A stretch of DNA of 64,000 bases from Homoserinimonas sp044769865 (lineage in GTDB: Bacteria; Actinomycetota; Actinomycetes; Actinomycetales; Microbacteriaceae): NCBI RefSeq assembly GCF_044769865.1, contig NZ_JBIZWA010000002.1, positions 248,001-312,000 of the forward strand, written 5' to 3'. This document shows positions 17,321 to 25,256 of the stretch, piece after piece. The position numbers and the translations under genes are program-made. The notes beneath the pieces are model-generated. The model did not search any database and was not told where the DNA came from. It saw only the letters and a program-made list of their open reading frames with translations. How positions within the stretch are numbered: the first letter of the stretch is position 1; each line of letters begins with the position of its first letter.

Positions 17321-17628
17321 CGCTCTGGGCCATCGTCATCATCGCGTCGATCGCGGGGCTTGCCGTCAAGATCTCCGGCTATCTCGTGCCTGCCGAGTTC
17401 ATGGAGCGGGAGAAGCCATCTCGAGTCGCGGGCCTCCTGACGGTTGCCTTGCTCGCAGCGCTCGTCGCGACGCAGACGCTTGCCAGCGGCCAGGAGGTCG
17501 AGGTCGACGCGCGCGTGCCCGCGATCTTCGTCGCTGCCGTGCTCTTCGCCCTGCGGGTGCCGTTCATCCTTGTGATCGTGGCGGCGGCTCTCACGGCGGC
17601 CATCATCCGCGCGACAATCGGCGGATGA
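17317..17628 (+). CDS. azlD: AzlD-family exporter subunit
   Basis: 103-aa small membrane partner of AzlC, with about four hydrophobic helices and the usual KISGYLVPAEFMEREKPSRV and RVPFILVIVAAALTAAIIR segments. The start is the TTG at 17317, forming a TTGA overlap with the azlC stop. This is the only start that gives the family length and couples it translationally. The convergent def gene ends 21 bp downstream. Confidence 0.88.
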   Translation: MTLWAIVIIASIAGLAVKISGYLVPAEFMEREKPSRVAGLLTVALLAALVATQTLASGQEVEVDARVPAIFVAAVLFALRVPFILVIVAAALTAAIIRATIGG

Positions 17629-17649
17629 GCGGGGCGGGTGCTCGGGGAA

Positions 17650-18216
17650 TCAGCCCTCGAGGTCGTCGACCCCTGGCATCCAGGTCAGCCCTGGGGTTCC
17701 CCAGCCTGCGCGCTTGACCGCCTTCGCCGCAGCCTTGCCATTGGCATGGCCCAGCCGGTCGACGTAGAGCACGCCGTCGAGGTGGTCATACTCGTGCTGG
17801 AAGATTCGGGCAAGCCAACCATCGGCGGTGATCTCGTAGGGCTGGCCCTCGAGGTCGAGGGCGCGGAGGATGATGCGGTGTGCTCTCCGGAGCGGGTAGC
17901 GTTCCCCGGGCACCGAGAGGCAGCCCTCCGCCTCCGCCATGTCGTGCAGTGGCGCGGTTGAGAGCGGGCTGAGCCACAGCTCCGGGTTGATGGCGACTCC
18001 GCGATACTCGATGTCGTCATCGTCGATCCAGCCGTAGACGAAGACGCGCAGCGGCACCCCGACCTGCGGTGCCGCGAGGCCGACGCCGGGCGCGGCATCC
18101 ATCGTCTCGAACATGTCGTCGACGAGGCTGCGGAGCGCGTCGTCGAAGTCCTTGACAGGCCCTGCGGGGGTGTGGAGTACGGGGTCACCCGTGATGACGA
18201 TCGGAAGCACGGCCAT
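17650..18216 (-). CDS. def: Peptide deformylase
   Basis: Metalloenzyme removing the formyl group from nascent N-terminal methionine. All three family motifs are present: GVGLAAPQ (residues 44-51), EGCLSVPG with the metal-ligand cysteine, and QHEYDHLDG with the two metal-ligand histidines and catalytic glutamate. Length 188 aa with a slightly longer C-terminus (VKRAGWGTPGLTWMPG) as in actinobacterial enzymes. The -10 box TATTCT lies 6 nt before its ATG, so the mRNA is probably leaderless. It is divergent from the DMT exporter gene across only 40 bp. Confidence 0.96.
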   Translation of the reverse strand: MAVLPIVITGDPVLHTPAGPVKDFDDALRSLVDDMFETMDAAPGVGLAAPQVGVPLRVFVYGWIDDDDIEYRGVAINPELWLSPLSTAPLHDMAEAEGCLSVPGERYPLRRAHRIILRALDLEGQPYEITADGWLARIFQHEYDHLDGVLYVDRLGHANGKAAAKAVKRAGWGTPGLTWMPGVDDLEG

Positions 18217-18222
18217 TCGGCA

Positions 18223-18228
18223 AGAATA
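18223..18228 (-). promoter_or_regulatory. -10 box of def, leaderless-type
   Basis: Read on the minus strand: TATTCT, then 6 nt (TGCCGA), then the def ATG. It lies where the -35 of the opposite promoter (18245-18250) would fall. Confidence 0.5.
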
Positions 18229-18244
18229 TCGTGGTGCCAGCCGG

Positions 18245-18250
18245 TAGTGT
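18245..18250 (+). promoter_or_regulatory. -10 box of DMT-family gene, leaderless-type
   Basis: TAGTGT, then 6 nt (CGTCAC), then the GTG at 18257. The two divergent -10 boxes are only 16 bp apart. Confidence 0.5.
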
Positions 18251-18256
18251 CGTCAC

Positions 18257-19210
18257 GTGCTGCCAGACCTGACCTCTCTCGCGGTGGAGTCCCTGACCCC
18301 CTTGCAGTACCTCGGAATCCCCGTCGCGCTGCTCGGTGCCGTCTTCCTCGCCGTGGGCGCGCAACTGCAGCACAGAGGCGTCGCGAAGGTTGAGGCACGC
18401 GCGATAGCCGAGGTGCAGGCGGCAGGCGTCGAAACCCTCGAACCGCTTGCGAAGACGGCCGGACTCAGCCTGCGACAGCTCGCGCACCTTGCGGGGCGCC
18501 CCTCGTGGCTCATCGGCACCGCCATGCTCGGACTCGCAGTCGTGCTCCAGCTGACGAGCCTTTATCTCGCACCCATCACGCTCGTACAGCCGCTCGGCGC
18601 CGTCGCCCTCGTCATCACGGCCGTGCTGAACGCTCGGGTGTCCAAGGTCAAGCTCGATGGCGTCAGCATCCGGGCGATTGCGTTCTGTGTCGTCGGCGTC
18701 GCCCTCTTCGTCGGTGTCGCTGCCTTCACGACGCGTTCCCACCCCGTGAGCGATACGCAGGTGTTGGTAATCCTCGGCATCCTGGCTGCCGTCGCGATCG
18801 CCTTCGCCCTCCTCTTCGCGGTCTACCGCAGTCGGCTCAAGGCGCTCATGTACATCCTTGGCGCAGGCATCCTCTACGGCTTTGTCGCGACGCTCGCCAA
18901 GGTCGTCATCGATCGCATCAAGACGGGTGACTTCGAGTGGCTCACCTTCGCCGCGCTCATCGCGCTCTTGATCGGCACGGTGCTGGGTGGCTACTTCGTG
19001 CAGAATGCCTATTCCTCGGGCCCGCCTGACCTCGTGATCGCCGGACTCACGGTCGTTGATCCCATCATTGCCGTGACGATCGGCATTGCGGTGTTGGGTG
19101 AGGCGAACGACGCTCACTGGTCGGTGCTCCTTGTCTTCCTTGTCGCGGGTGCCCTCGCAGTGCGCGGAGTATTCATGCTCGCGCGGCATCATCCACAGTC
19201 GCGCGCCTGA
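18257..19210 (+). CDS. DMT-superfamily (EamA/NIPA-like) membrane transporter
   Basis: 317-aa protein with about nine to ten hydrophobic helices in the drug/metabolite transporter pattern. The first helix carries LGAVFLAVGAQLQHRG, followed by a short cytosolic stretch and a paired repeat LAPITLVQPLGAVALVITAVLNA ... GPPDLVIAGLTVVDPIIAVTIGI that reflects the internal duplication. The substrate is unknown. The start is the GTG at 18257, placed 6 nt after a TAGTGT -10 box, implying a leaderless transcript. A glycosyltransferase gene follows after 103 bp. Confidence 0.8.
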   Translation: MLPDLTSLAVESLTPLQYLGIPVALLGAVFLAVGAQLQHRGVAKVEARAIAEVQAAGVETLEPLAKTAGLSLRQLAHLAGRPSWLIGTAMLGLAVVLQLTSLYLAPITLVQPLGAVALVITAVLNARVSKVKLDGVSIRAIAFCVVGVALFVGVAAFTTRSHPVSDTQVLVILGILAAVAIAFALLFAVYRSRLKALMYILGAGILYGFVATLAKVVIDRIKTGDFEWLTFAALIALLIGTVLGGYFVQNAYSSGPPDLVIAGLTVVDPIIAVTIGIAVLGEANDAHWSVLLVFLVAGALAVRGVFMLARHHPQSRA

Positions 19211-19313
19211 CCGGGGGATCAGTCGCGCCTGCGGTAGGTTGGTTCGAGCTTTCCGCCCCACCCGGGCCGCGCCCTGCCGCCAGGCGGTACACCACAAAAA
19301 GGAACCCATCCGC

Positions 19314-20558
19314 GTGCAAGAACATCAAGCTGCTCCCGACTCGACGCTCTCGCAGCAGTCGCCGCTGCGTGTGCTGATCGGGTGCGACACCTTTCCCCCC
19401 GATGTGAACGGTGCTGCGAATTTTGCCGCACGGCTCGCCGCTGGCCTCACGCAGCGAGGCCACGAGGTGGTCGTGGAGGCGCCCGCATTCAGCCGACGCC
19501 ACGGTCGCTTCACCGAGGAACACGACGGCGCCAAGTTCACAGTCCACCGCGTCTATTCCTGGCGCTGGTATCCGCATGACTGGCTGCGGTTCGTGCTGCC
19601 CTGGCGGTCGCAGGCCCATGCGGCTCGCATCCTCGACGAGGTCAAGCCCGACGTCGTGCACATCCAGTCGCACATCGTCGTGGGCCGCGGACTCGCTCGG
19701 CAGGCGAGCAAGCGCGGCATCCGTGTCATCGGCACCAACCACTTCATGCCAGAGAACATGATCGAGCACGCGCTGCTGCCGAAGTTTCTGCAGAAGCCCG
19801 TTATTCGAGCGGTATGGGCGGATGCGTCGCGCACCTTCGCGCTGTGCGCGGCGGTCACGACACCCACCAAGAAGGCCGCGGCGTTCCTCGAGCACGAGAC
19901 CACGGTCAAGGGCGTGCACGCGATCTCCTGCGGTATCGACGCGAGCCTCTACACGCCCAGTTTCGAGCAGCCGAAGGAACACCGCATCGTGTTTGTTGGG
20001 CGTGTGACGGGGGAGAAGCACATCGACGTGCTCCTGCGTGCCGTCGCGAAGCTCGACCCCGCGCTCGACACCAAGGTCGACATCGTCGGCGGTGGTGACC
20101 AGCTCGCGGCGCTCAAGCAGCTCGCTGTCTCGCTCGGCATCCGCTCGAACGTCAACTTCACGGGGTACGTCAGTGACGAAGACCTCCGTGCCGTGCTCAC
20201 GCGCGCCTCGGTCTTCGCGATGCCCTCCATTGCGGAGCTGCAGAGCATTGCCACGATGGAGGCCATGGCTTCGGGACTGCCCGTCGTGGCCGCCGACGCG
20301 ATGGCGCTGCCGCATCTCGTGCACGACGGCGAGAACGGCTTCCTCTTCGAGCCCGGTGACGCTGATGACCTGGCAGACAAGCTCACGCGTGTGCTCCGGA
20401 TGCCCTGGGACGAGGCGCTACAGCTCAAGCGCGCCAGTCTCAAGCTGATCGAGGCGCACGACATCGAGCGCACGCTGAACACCTTTGAGAGCCTGTATCG
20501 TGGGGAAGCGGTCGCAGATCCGGCGGCCGATGTCACCCTTGGCGAGCCAGCTCCCTGA
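19314..20558 (+). CDS. Glycosyltransferase family 4 protein
   Basis: 414-aa GT-B fold enzyme. The N-terminal acceptor domain has LRVLIGCDTFPPDVNGAANF and the DVVHIQSHIVVGRG strand, followed by GTNHFMPENM. The C-terminal nucleotide-sugar domain has RIVFVGRVTGEKHIDVLLRA, the VDIVGGGDQLAALK strand and the ELQSIATMEAMASGLPVVA E-x7-E type motif. It resembles lipid glucosyl/mannosyl transferases of Gram-positives, but donor and acceptor are unknown. The start is the GTG at 19314, preceded by AAAAAGGA. A TAGGTT -10 at 19235-19240 would give a leader of about 70 nt. Confidence 0.87.
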   Translation: MQEHQAAPDSTLSQQSPLRVLIGCDTFPPDVNGAANFAARLAAGLTQRGHEVVVEAPAFSRRHGRFTEEHDGAKFTVHRVYSWRWYPHDWLRFVLPWRSQAHAARILDEVKPDVVHIQSHIVVGRGLARQASKRGIRVIGTNHFMPENMIEHALLPKFLQKPVIRAVWADASRTFALCAAVTTPTKKAAAFLEHETTVKGVHAISCGIDASLYTPSFEQPKEHRIVFVGRVTGEKHIDVLLRAVAKLDPALDTKVDIVGGGDQLAALKQLAVSLGIRSNVNFTGYVSDEDLRAVLTRASVFAMPSIAELQSIATMEAMASGLPVVAADAMALPHLVHDGENGFLFEPGDADDLADKLTRVLRMPWDEALQLKRASLKLIEAHDIERTLNTFESLYRGEAVADPAADVTLGEPAP

Positions 20559-20574
20559 CTCCGCGGGTGGCCAC

Positions 20575-20648
20575 GGGGCGGTAGCTCAGCTGGTTAGAGC
20601 AGCGGACTCATAATCCGTCGGTCACGGGTTCAAGTCCCGTCCGCCCTA
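20575..20648 (+). tRNA. tRNA-Met type (anticodon CAT)
   Basis: A 74-nt cloverleaf: acceptor GGGGCGG/CCGCCCT (one G-T pair), D arm GCTC/GAGC, anticodon arm GCGGA-CTCATAA-TCCGT, T arm ACGGG-TTCAAGT-CCCGT, discriminator A, CCA not encoded. The acceptor end pairs at position 1, so it is not the initiator. Elongator Met and lysidine-modified Ile2 both carry CAT and cannot be separated with certainty; Met is the better guess. Confidence 0.9.
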
Positions 20649-20711
20649 CTCTTGTCCCGTCTTCCGCGAGCCCGCCCCTCGCGTGGTGCAATTGGGTGTC
20701 GGCTCCCGTCC

Positions 20712-20717
20712 TAGGCT
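20712..20717 (+). promoter_or_regulatory. -10 box of MFS gene, leaderless-type
   Basis: TAGGCT, 6 nt (TGTTGC), then GTG at 20724. No ribosome-binding site precedes the start. Confidence 0.5.
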
Positions 20718-20723
20718 TGTTGC

Positions 20724-21935
20724 GTGATGACCGCCCTGCGCTCCCGGTTCTTTCCGCAGAAGGGGGAGCGACTCGAACGCGACGTGATCATCCTCGGCGT
20801 CATCGCATTCTTCGTGATGCTTGGCTTCGGCGTCGTGATCCCCGTGCTTCCCGTCTATGTGCGGAGCTTTGACGTCGGCTTTCTCGAGGTCGGCGCGGTC
20901 GTGTCGGCGTTCGCGCTCATGAGACTCATCGCGACTCCCTTCGTGGGCCGCCTCGTTGACCGCGGCGGCGAGCGCACGATCCTCGCGATCGGCATCGGTA
21001 TCGTCGCGGTCTCCAGCGGCCTCGTGGGTCTCGCGGCGAACTATCCGCAGGTCCTCCTGCTGCGGGGTGCCGGCGGCATCGGCTCGGCGATGTTCTCGGT
21101 CTCGGCCATGACTTTGTTGCTCGCCACGACGGCCCCCGAACGGCGCGGGCGCGCCGTCGGCTTCTACCAGTCGGGCTTTCTCATTGGTGGCATGGCGGGA
21201 CCCGGCATCGGCGGCATCCTCGCGGTCATCTCCCTCCGCGCGCCGTTCTTCTTCTACTCGGCAACCCTCGTGATCGCCGGGCTCGTGGGCCTGGTGCTAC
21301 TGAGCCGAGTGGATGCCCGGCCATCCGCCGACGCTGCCGCGCGCATCCCGATGCGGCAGGTTGTGCGCGATTCCCGCTTCATCGCGGCGTGCCTCGCGAA
21401 CTTCGCGCAGGGCTGGGGCTCGATGGGCGTGCGGAGCGCCCTCATCCCGGTCCTCGTCGTGGAACTGCTCCACGAGACCGCCGTGTGGACGGGCGTTGCC
21501 TTCGCGATCGCAGCCGTCGTGCAGACAATCGCCCTCGGGCCGGCCGGGCGCTTCGTCGACAGGGTGGGTCGTCGCCCGGCGATCATCGGCGCCTTCGCAG
21601 CGGCAGCCGTGCTCATGATGGCGATCCCGTTCGTGCGAAGCCTGCCGCTGCTGATCGTGCTCCTGTGTGCCTACGGTGTGGTCGCCGCCTTCATGGGCAC
21701 CGCACCTGCCGCTGCGCTCGGTGACGCGGCTGGGCCCCGCAACGCGCGTCCGGTCGCCGTCTTCTCCGCATTCTCGGATGCCGGCGCGATCGTCGGTCCG
21801 CTCGTCGCCGGGGCATTGCTCGACGCGGTGTCCTACCCGGCCGCCTTCGCATCCGCCGCCGTCCTGCTGCTCGCGGCGTCACTGTTCGGACTGCGGATGC
21901 CGCGGCAGGAACGCCCCGCGACCGCCTCCCAGTGA
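20724..21935 (+). CDS. MFS transporter (drug-exporter-like)
   Basis: 403-aa major facilitator with twelve predicted helices. The loop 2-3 signature GRLVDRGGERTILAIGIG and its second-half counterpart GRFVDRVGRRPAIIGAFA are both present, as is the helix-5 GFYQSGFLIGGMAGPGIGG motif of drug:H+ antiporters. The substrate cannot be predicted. The GTG at 20724 and the ATG at 20727 are adjacent possible starts; the GTG has the leaderless 6-nt spacing to TAGGCT. It stands alone between tRNA-Met and the cold-shock gene. Confidence 0.85.
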   Translation: MMTALRSRFFPQKGERLERDVIILGVIAFFVMLGFGVVIPVLPVYVRSFDVGFLEVGAVVSAFALMRLIATPFVGRLVDRGGERTILAIGIGIVAVSSGLVGLAANYPQVLLLRGAGGIGSAMFSVSAMTLLLATTAPERRGRAVGFYQSGFLIGGMAGPGIGGILAVISLRAPFFFYSATLVIAGLVGLVLLSRVDARPSADAAARIPMRQVVRDSRFIAACLANFAQGWGSMGVRSALIPVLVVELLHETAVWTGVAFAIAAVVQTIALGPAGRFVDRVGRRPAIIGAFAAAAVLMMAIPFVRSLPLLIVLLCAYGVVAAFMGTAPAAALGDAAGPRNARPVAVFSAFSDAGAIVGPLVAGALLDAVSYPAAFASAAVLLLAASLFGLRMPRQERPATASQ

Positions 21936-22001
21936 CCCTTCCCCGGGTTGCACGCGAGATGTCGAGTCTGTGAACCCAAGGTCAATGCATGCGAATACCT
22001 A

Positions 22002-22029
22002 TTGCGTTCCGAGCCCTGTGCACTAGGGT
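22002..22029 (+). promoter_or_regulatory. Candidate promoter of cold-shock gene
   Basis: -35 TTGCGT (22002-22007), a 16-nt spacer and -10 TAGGGT (22024-22029). Starting near 22036 it would give a 5' UTR of about 150 nt, the long-leader arrangement usual for csp mRNAs. Confidence 0.35.
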
Positions 22030-22183
22030 CGGAGATAGCAGTTGCAGTACCTCGCAGATCTTGATTGACCGTTCTGGCCCTCACAGGCTGGCACGGGTTT
22101 CTTTCGGGAGCGGACGATGATCACCGCGACGAGTGGCTCCGGAGGTCGGAGTCACGCGAAGAGCTCCTGAAGGAGAAGAAAAA

Positions 22184-22387
22184 ATGGCAACAGGAACCGT
22201 TAAGTGGTTTAACGCTGAAAAGGGATTCGGCTTCATCGCCCCCGAAGACGGCAGCCCCGATGTGTTCGCACACTACTCGGCGATCGCGACGAGCGGCTAC
22301 CGCTCGCTCGACGAGAACCAGCGGGTCGAGTTCGACCTCGCTCAGGGCCCCAAGGGCCCGCAGGCGGAGAACATCCGCCCCCTCTGA
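22184..22387 (+). CDS. Cold-shock protein (CspA family)
   Basis: 67-aa OB-fold nucleic-acid chaperone. RNP1 (KGFGFI) and RNP2-like (VFAHYSAI) motifs follow the invariant opening MATGTVKWFNAEKGFGFI. AAGGAG stands 8-13 nt before the ATG at 22184, fixing the start; the longer in-frame start at 22133 is not conserved. An AT-poor leader of roughly 150 nt precedes it, and a 13-bp terminator hairpin with a T-run follows 48 bp after the stop, consistent with a short monocistronic, abundant mRNA. Confidence 0.97.
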   Translation: MATGTVKWFNAEKGFGFIAPEDGSPDVFAHYSAIATSGYRSLDENQRVEFDLAQGPKGPQAENIRPL

Positions 22388-22434
22388 GTTTGACTGAGCG
22401 CATCGCTATCGTGCGATGCGTCACGTGAGACTTC

Positions 22435-22470
22435 GTCGGCCCCCGCCACTCGGCGGGGGCCGACTTTTTT
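22435..22470 (+). terminator. Rho-independent terminator of cold-shock gene
   Basis: A perfect 13-bp stem (GTCGGCCCCCGCC / GGCGGGGGCCGAC) with the 4-nt loop ACTC, followed at once by six T residues. It is the clearest intrinsic terminator in the window. Confidence 0.93.
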
Positions 22471-22536
22471 GTGTCCAGACGGAACACGCGGCGCACGTCC
22501 GCGTTGCATCCCGTGACAGCCGAGAGGATTGACCCT

Positions 22537-23355
22537 ATGACCGACACCATGACACCCGAAGCCCGTCTTGCCACCTTCCGCCGCCGGCGCGACGAGTCGG
22601 TCAACCAGCCCCAGGGCAGCCTGGCGCTCACGACGACGCAGCTCATCGACTCCGAGCAGACCGTGTGGGGCGTGCCGGGAACATGGGCGCCGCTCGCTGA
22701 GGGCGGATCGGGGGTGCAGCTGACGGCCGCTGCGGCCGATGGCATCCGCGTCGATGGCGAACTCGTCGATGGTTCGGTCACCGTGCGCGGCAAGGACTCC
22801 GAGTCGCCGTCCTCGATCAGCTTCAGCGACACCGTGAGCGGCTTCGTGATCGCGGTCGACGGCGGCTATGCGCTGCGCGTGTGGGACGCCGATTCCGAGG
22901 CGATCCAGAACTTCGGCACAATCGACGCGTACCCGTTCAACCCCGACTGGGTCATCACGGGCACCTTCCGCGAGAACCCGGAGGGAACGACCCTCGGCTT
23001 CGAGCACCTCAAGGACGACGGCAAGACGCGCGAGATGGTGATCCCGGGCGAGATCTCCTTCGAGAAGGACGGCACGGAATACAACCTGGCCGCATTCAAG
23101 TCGGGGCGCGCGCTCCAACTCGTCTTCGCCGACGCCACGAACGGTGACAGCACCTACAGTGTCGGACGCTTCCTCTTCGTCGCGCCCAACCCCGATGGCA
23201 CGATCACGCTCGACTTCAACCTCGCCGTGCTGCCCCCCTGTGCTTTCTCCTACGCCTTCAACTGCCCCATGCCGCCGAAGCAGAATCGGTTCGCCGTGCC
23301 GATCGAGGCGGGCGAGAAGAATGTCCTCGCGAAGGACGGGTCTCTGCTCCACTAG
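22537..23355 (+). CDS. DUF1684 family protein
   Basis: 272-aa cytosolic protein of the DUF1684 family, with no signal peptide or membrane helix. The opening LATFRRRRDESVNQPQGSLA is typical (W/R-rich helix of the FHxxRD type), and the C-terminal half has the conserved YNLAAFKSGRALQLVFADAT, YSVGRFLFVA and the PPCAFSYAFNCPMPPKQNR block with its NPPCAYS-like cysteine. Function is unknown in all homologues I recall. GAGAGGA precedes the ATG at 22537. The csp terminator isolates it from upstream transcription. Confidence 0.85.
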   Translation: MTDTMTPEARLATFRRRRDESVNQPQGSLALTTTQLIDSEQTVWGVPGTWAPLAEGGSGVQLTAAAADGIRVDGELVDGSVTVRGKDSESPSSISFSDTVSGFVIAVDGGYALRVWDADSEAIQNFGTIDAYPFNPDWVITGTFRENPEGTTLGFEHLKDDGKTREMVIPGEISFEKDGTEYNLAAFKSGRALQLVFADATNGDSTYSVGRFLFVAPNPDGTITLDFNLAVLPPCAFSYAFNCPMPPKQNRFAVPIEAGEKNVLAKDGSLLH

Positions 23356-23409
23356 TGGGTTCGCGTGTAGCGCGGGAGTGTCTCGGGACCGCCTGTCGGT
23401 GGCATCCGC

Positions 23410-23415
23410 CAGACT
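23410..23415 (+). promoter_or_regulatory. Candidate -10 box, leaderless-type
   Basis: CAGACT, 6 nt (TGGCTG), then the GTG at 23422. The geometry matches leaderless starts elsewhere, but the hexamer lacks the first T. Confidence 0.28.
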
Positions 23416-23421
23416 TGGCTG

Positions 23422-25071
23422 GTGCACATCGTCGCGAGTTCCGTCCCTTCGGGGGTGCGGCTCACGACACTGGACGATGCGGGCACGCCGCGTGAGTCGA
23501 ACGACGTGCCCACGAGCGCCTTCGCGGCCGAGGTGGCGCGGCGAGAGCGCGAGCGGCCGCGATGGGTGTGGGACGACACCGACCGCTGGTACCCGTCCCT
23601 GCTCGACGCCGGTGTGCGCGTGGAGCGCTGCGTCGACCTGCGCCTGAGCCGCGCCATCCTCCGTGGTTCGCCGCACACGGAGACAGCGGATGTCGCGACA
23701 GCCCCGCACGACGCGCTCGATGAGCCACCCGGCGACGGGCCCACACAGCCCGCCGCCGATGCGCTCTTCGAATTGGAGCCCGTTCACGGCCTCCCCGGCG
23801 TCGATCCCGTGGAGGAGTTCTCGCGCCAGCGTCGAGCCACGCCCAAGGCACTTGGTCTCCTGCTCTCCGCGGAGTCGGCGGGTTCCCTCGTCGCAGCCGA
23901 GATCCGGCATGTCGGCCTGCCGTGGCGCGCTGACGTGCACGAGCAACTGCTGGTGCGCGAACTCGGCCCGCGACCCAGGGCGGGCGAGAGGCCGGCGCGC
24001 ATGGAGGCGCTTGCCCGCGACATCCGTGCCGCGCTGGGTGCACCCGAGGTGAATCCGGATTCCGCGGCGGCCATGCTGAAGGCGTTGCGACGTGCCGGGC
24101 TGCAGGTCGAGTCGACCAGCAAGTGGGAGTTGCAGCGCGTCGAGCATCCGGTGGTGCCTCTCCTGCTCGAGTACAAGTCGCTCGCGCGGCTTCACAGCGC
24201 GAACGGGTGGCAGTGGCTCGACAGCAACGTGCGCGACGGTCGGTTCCACCCGGACTATGTTCCCGGCGGGGTCGTGACGGGGCGCTGGGCCAGCCGCGGC
24301 GGTGGGGGAGCCCTGCAGCTGCCGAAGCAGGTACGGAGTGCTGTCCTTGCTGACCCAGGTCGGATCCTGATCGTGGCGGATGCTGCTCAACTCGAGCCGC
24401 GCATCCTCGCCGCCATGGCGAGGGATCGTGGCATGGTCGAGGCCGGCGCGCAGGGTGATCTTTACGCGGGCATCGTCGAGCGGGGTGCGGTCGCGACAAG
24501 GCAACAGGCGAAGCTCGCCATGCTTGGCGCCATGTACGGCGCGACGCAGGGTGAGAGCGGGCGGCTCATGCCCTCGCTCGCCCGTGCCTACCCCCGAGCG
24601 ATAGCGCTCGTGGAGGCGGCGGCACGAGCGGGGGAGCGGGGCGAGCGGGTCTCGACACTCCTGGGGCGCGGCTCGCCGTTGCCCGGGTCGGAGTGGCGCG
24701 AGCTCCAGTCGCTCGCGAGCGCCGAGGGTGTATCAAGCGGTGTGCAGGAGCGTGCCCGCTCGGCCGCGCGCTCGTGGGGTCGCTTCACCCGCAACTTTGT
24801 CGTGCAGGGCACCGCCGCGGAGTGGGCGCTGTGCTGGATGGCGGCGCTGCGCCAGCGCCTCCACGCGCTCGACGCCACGGACCATGGCCCCCGCCTCGTG
24901 TTCTTTCTCCACGACGAGCTCGTCATCGACGCCCCGAATGCACTGGCAGATGAAGTGTCCAGGGCCGTGGCAGAAGCGGCATCCGAGGCGGGGAGGCTGC
25001 TCTTCGGAGAGCTGCCCATCCGCTTTCCCCTCACGATTGCGGCGGTCAGGAGTTACGCCGACGCCAAGTGA
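23422..25071 (+). CDS. Family A DNA polymerase-like protein without visible nuclease motifs
   Basis: 549-aa protein whose C-terminal ~330 residues are a family A polymerase domain. Motif A is VADAAQLEPRILA with D320. Motif B is RQQAKLAMLGAMYG with R360 and K364. Motif C is FLHDELVIDAP with H497-D498-E499. The catalytic aspartates are therefore kept, although motif A reads DAAQLEP instead of the usual DYSQIEL. In the first ~200 residues I find neither the 5' nuclease domain nor the DxE/DxxxD motifs of a 3'-5' exonuclease, although homologues are often labelled bifunctional exonuclease/polymerase. It is much shorter than PolA and is probably a second, accessory family A polymerase of actinobacteria; its repair role is inferred. 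Confidence 0.8.
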   Translation: MHIVASSVPSGVRLTTLDDAGTPRESNDVPTSAFAAEVARRERERPRWVWDDTDRWYPSLLDAGVRVERCVDLRLSRAILRGSPHTETADVATAPHDALDEPPGDGPTQPAADALFELEPVHGLPGVDPVEEFSRQRRATPKALGLLLSAESAGSLVAAEIRHVGLPWRADVHEQLLVRELGPRPRAGERPARMEALARDIRAALGAPEVNPDSAAAMLKALRRAGLQVESTSKWELQRVEHPVVPLLLEYKSLARLHSANGWQWLDSNVRDGRFHPDYVPGGVVTGRWASRGGGGALQLPKQVRSAVLADPGRILIVADAAQLEPRILAAMARDRGMVEAGAQGDLYAGIVERGAVATRQQAKLAMLGAMYGATQGESGRLMPSLARAYPRAIALVEAAARAGERGERVSTLLGRGSPLPGSEWRELQSLASAEGVSSGVQERARSAARSWGRFTRNFVVQGTAAEWALCWMAALRQRLHALDATDHGPRLVFFLHDELVIDAPNALADEVSRAVAEAASEAGRLLFGELPIRFPLTIAAVRSYADAK

Positions 25072-25128
25072 TCGATGACGACAGCTGACAAGCGTCTTTG
25101 AATCGATGACGGATGGGGAATGACAGGC

Positions 25129-25158
25129 TTGTGATTAGTCCCCATGTTCCGGCATACT
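25129..25158 (+). promoter_or_regulatory. Candidate promoter of DUF3145 gene
   Basis: -35 TTGTGA (25129-25134), an 18-nt spacer and -10 CATACT (25153-25158), about 100 nt before the DUF3145 start. The 185-bp gap is noticeably richer in A and T than the neighbouring genes. Confidence 0.3.
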
Positions 25159-25256
25159 TCAAGGAGGCGTTCGCGCCATAATTGAAGAGTTTCGCTGCAC
25201 GCAGCCTGCATTCCAGTGGTCGATGGGGAAGTCGCACCAAAGGGAATGGAGAGATT

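Noticed and set aside
22342..24504. A 720-codon minus-strand frame opposite DUF1684 and the polymerase
   Set aside because: It runs through the csp terminator and across two well-supported genes; it is a shadow of their codon bias.
25182..25256. DUF3145 starting at the TTG at 25182 behind a strong AAGGAGG
   Set aside because: The 15-nt distance from the purine run is too long and the extra 25 residues are not family-like; GTG 25257 gives the usual start.
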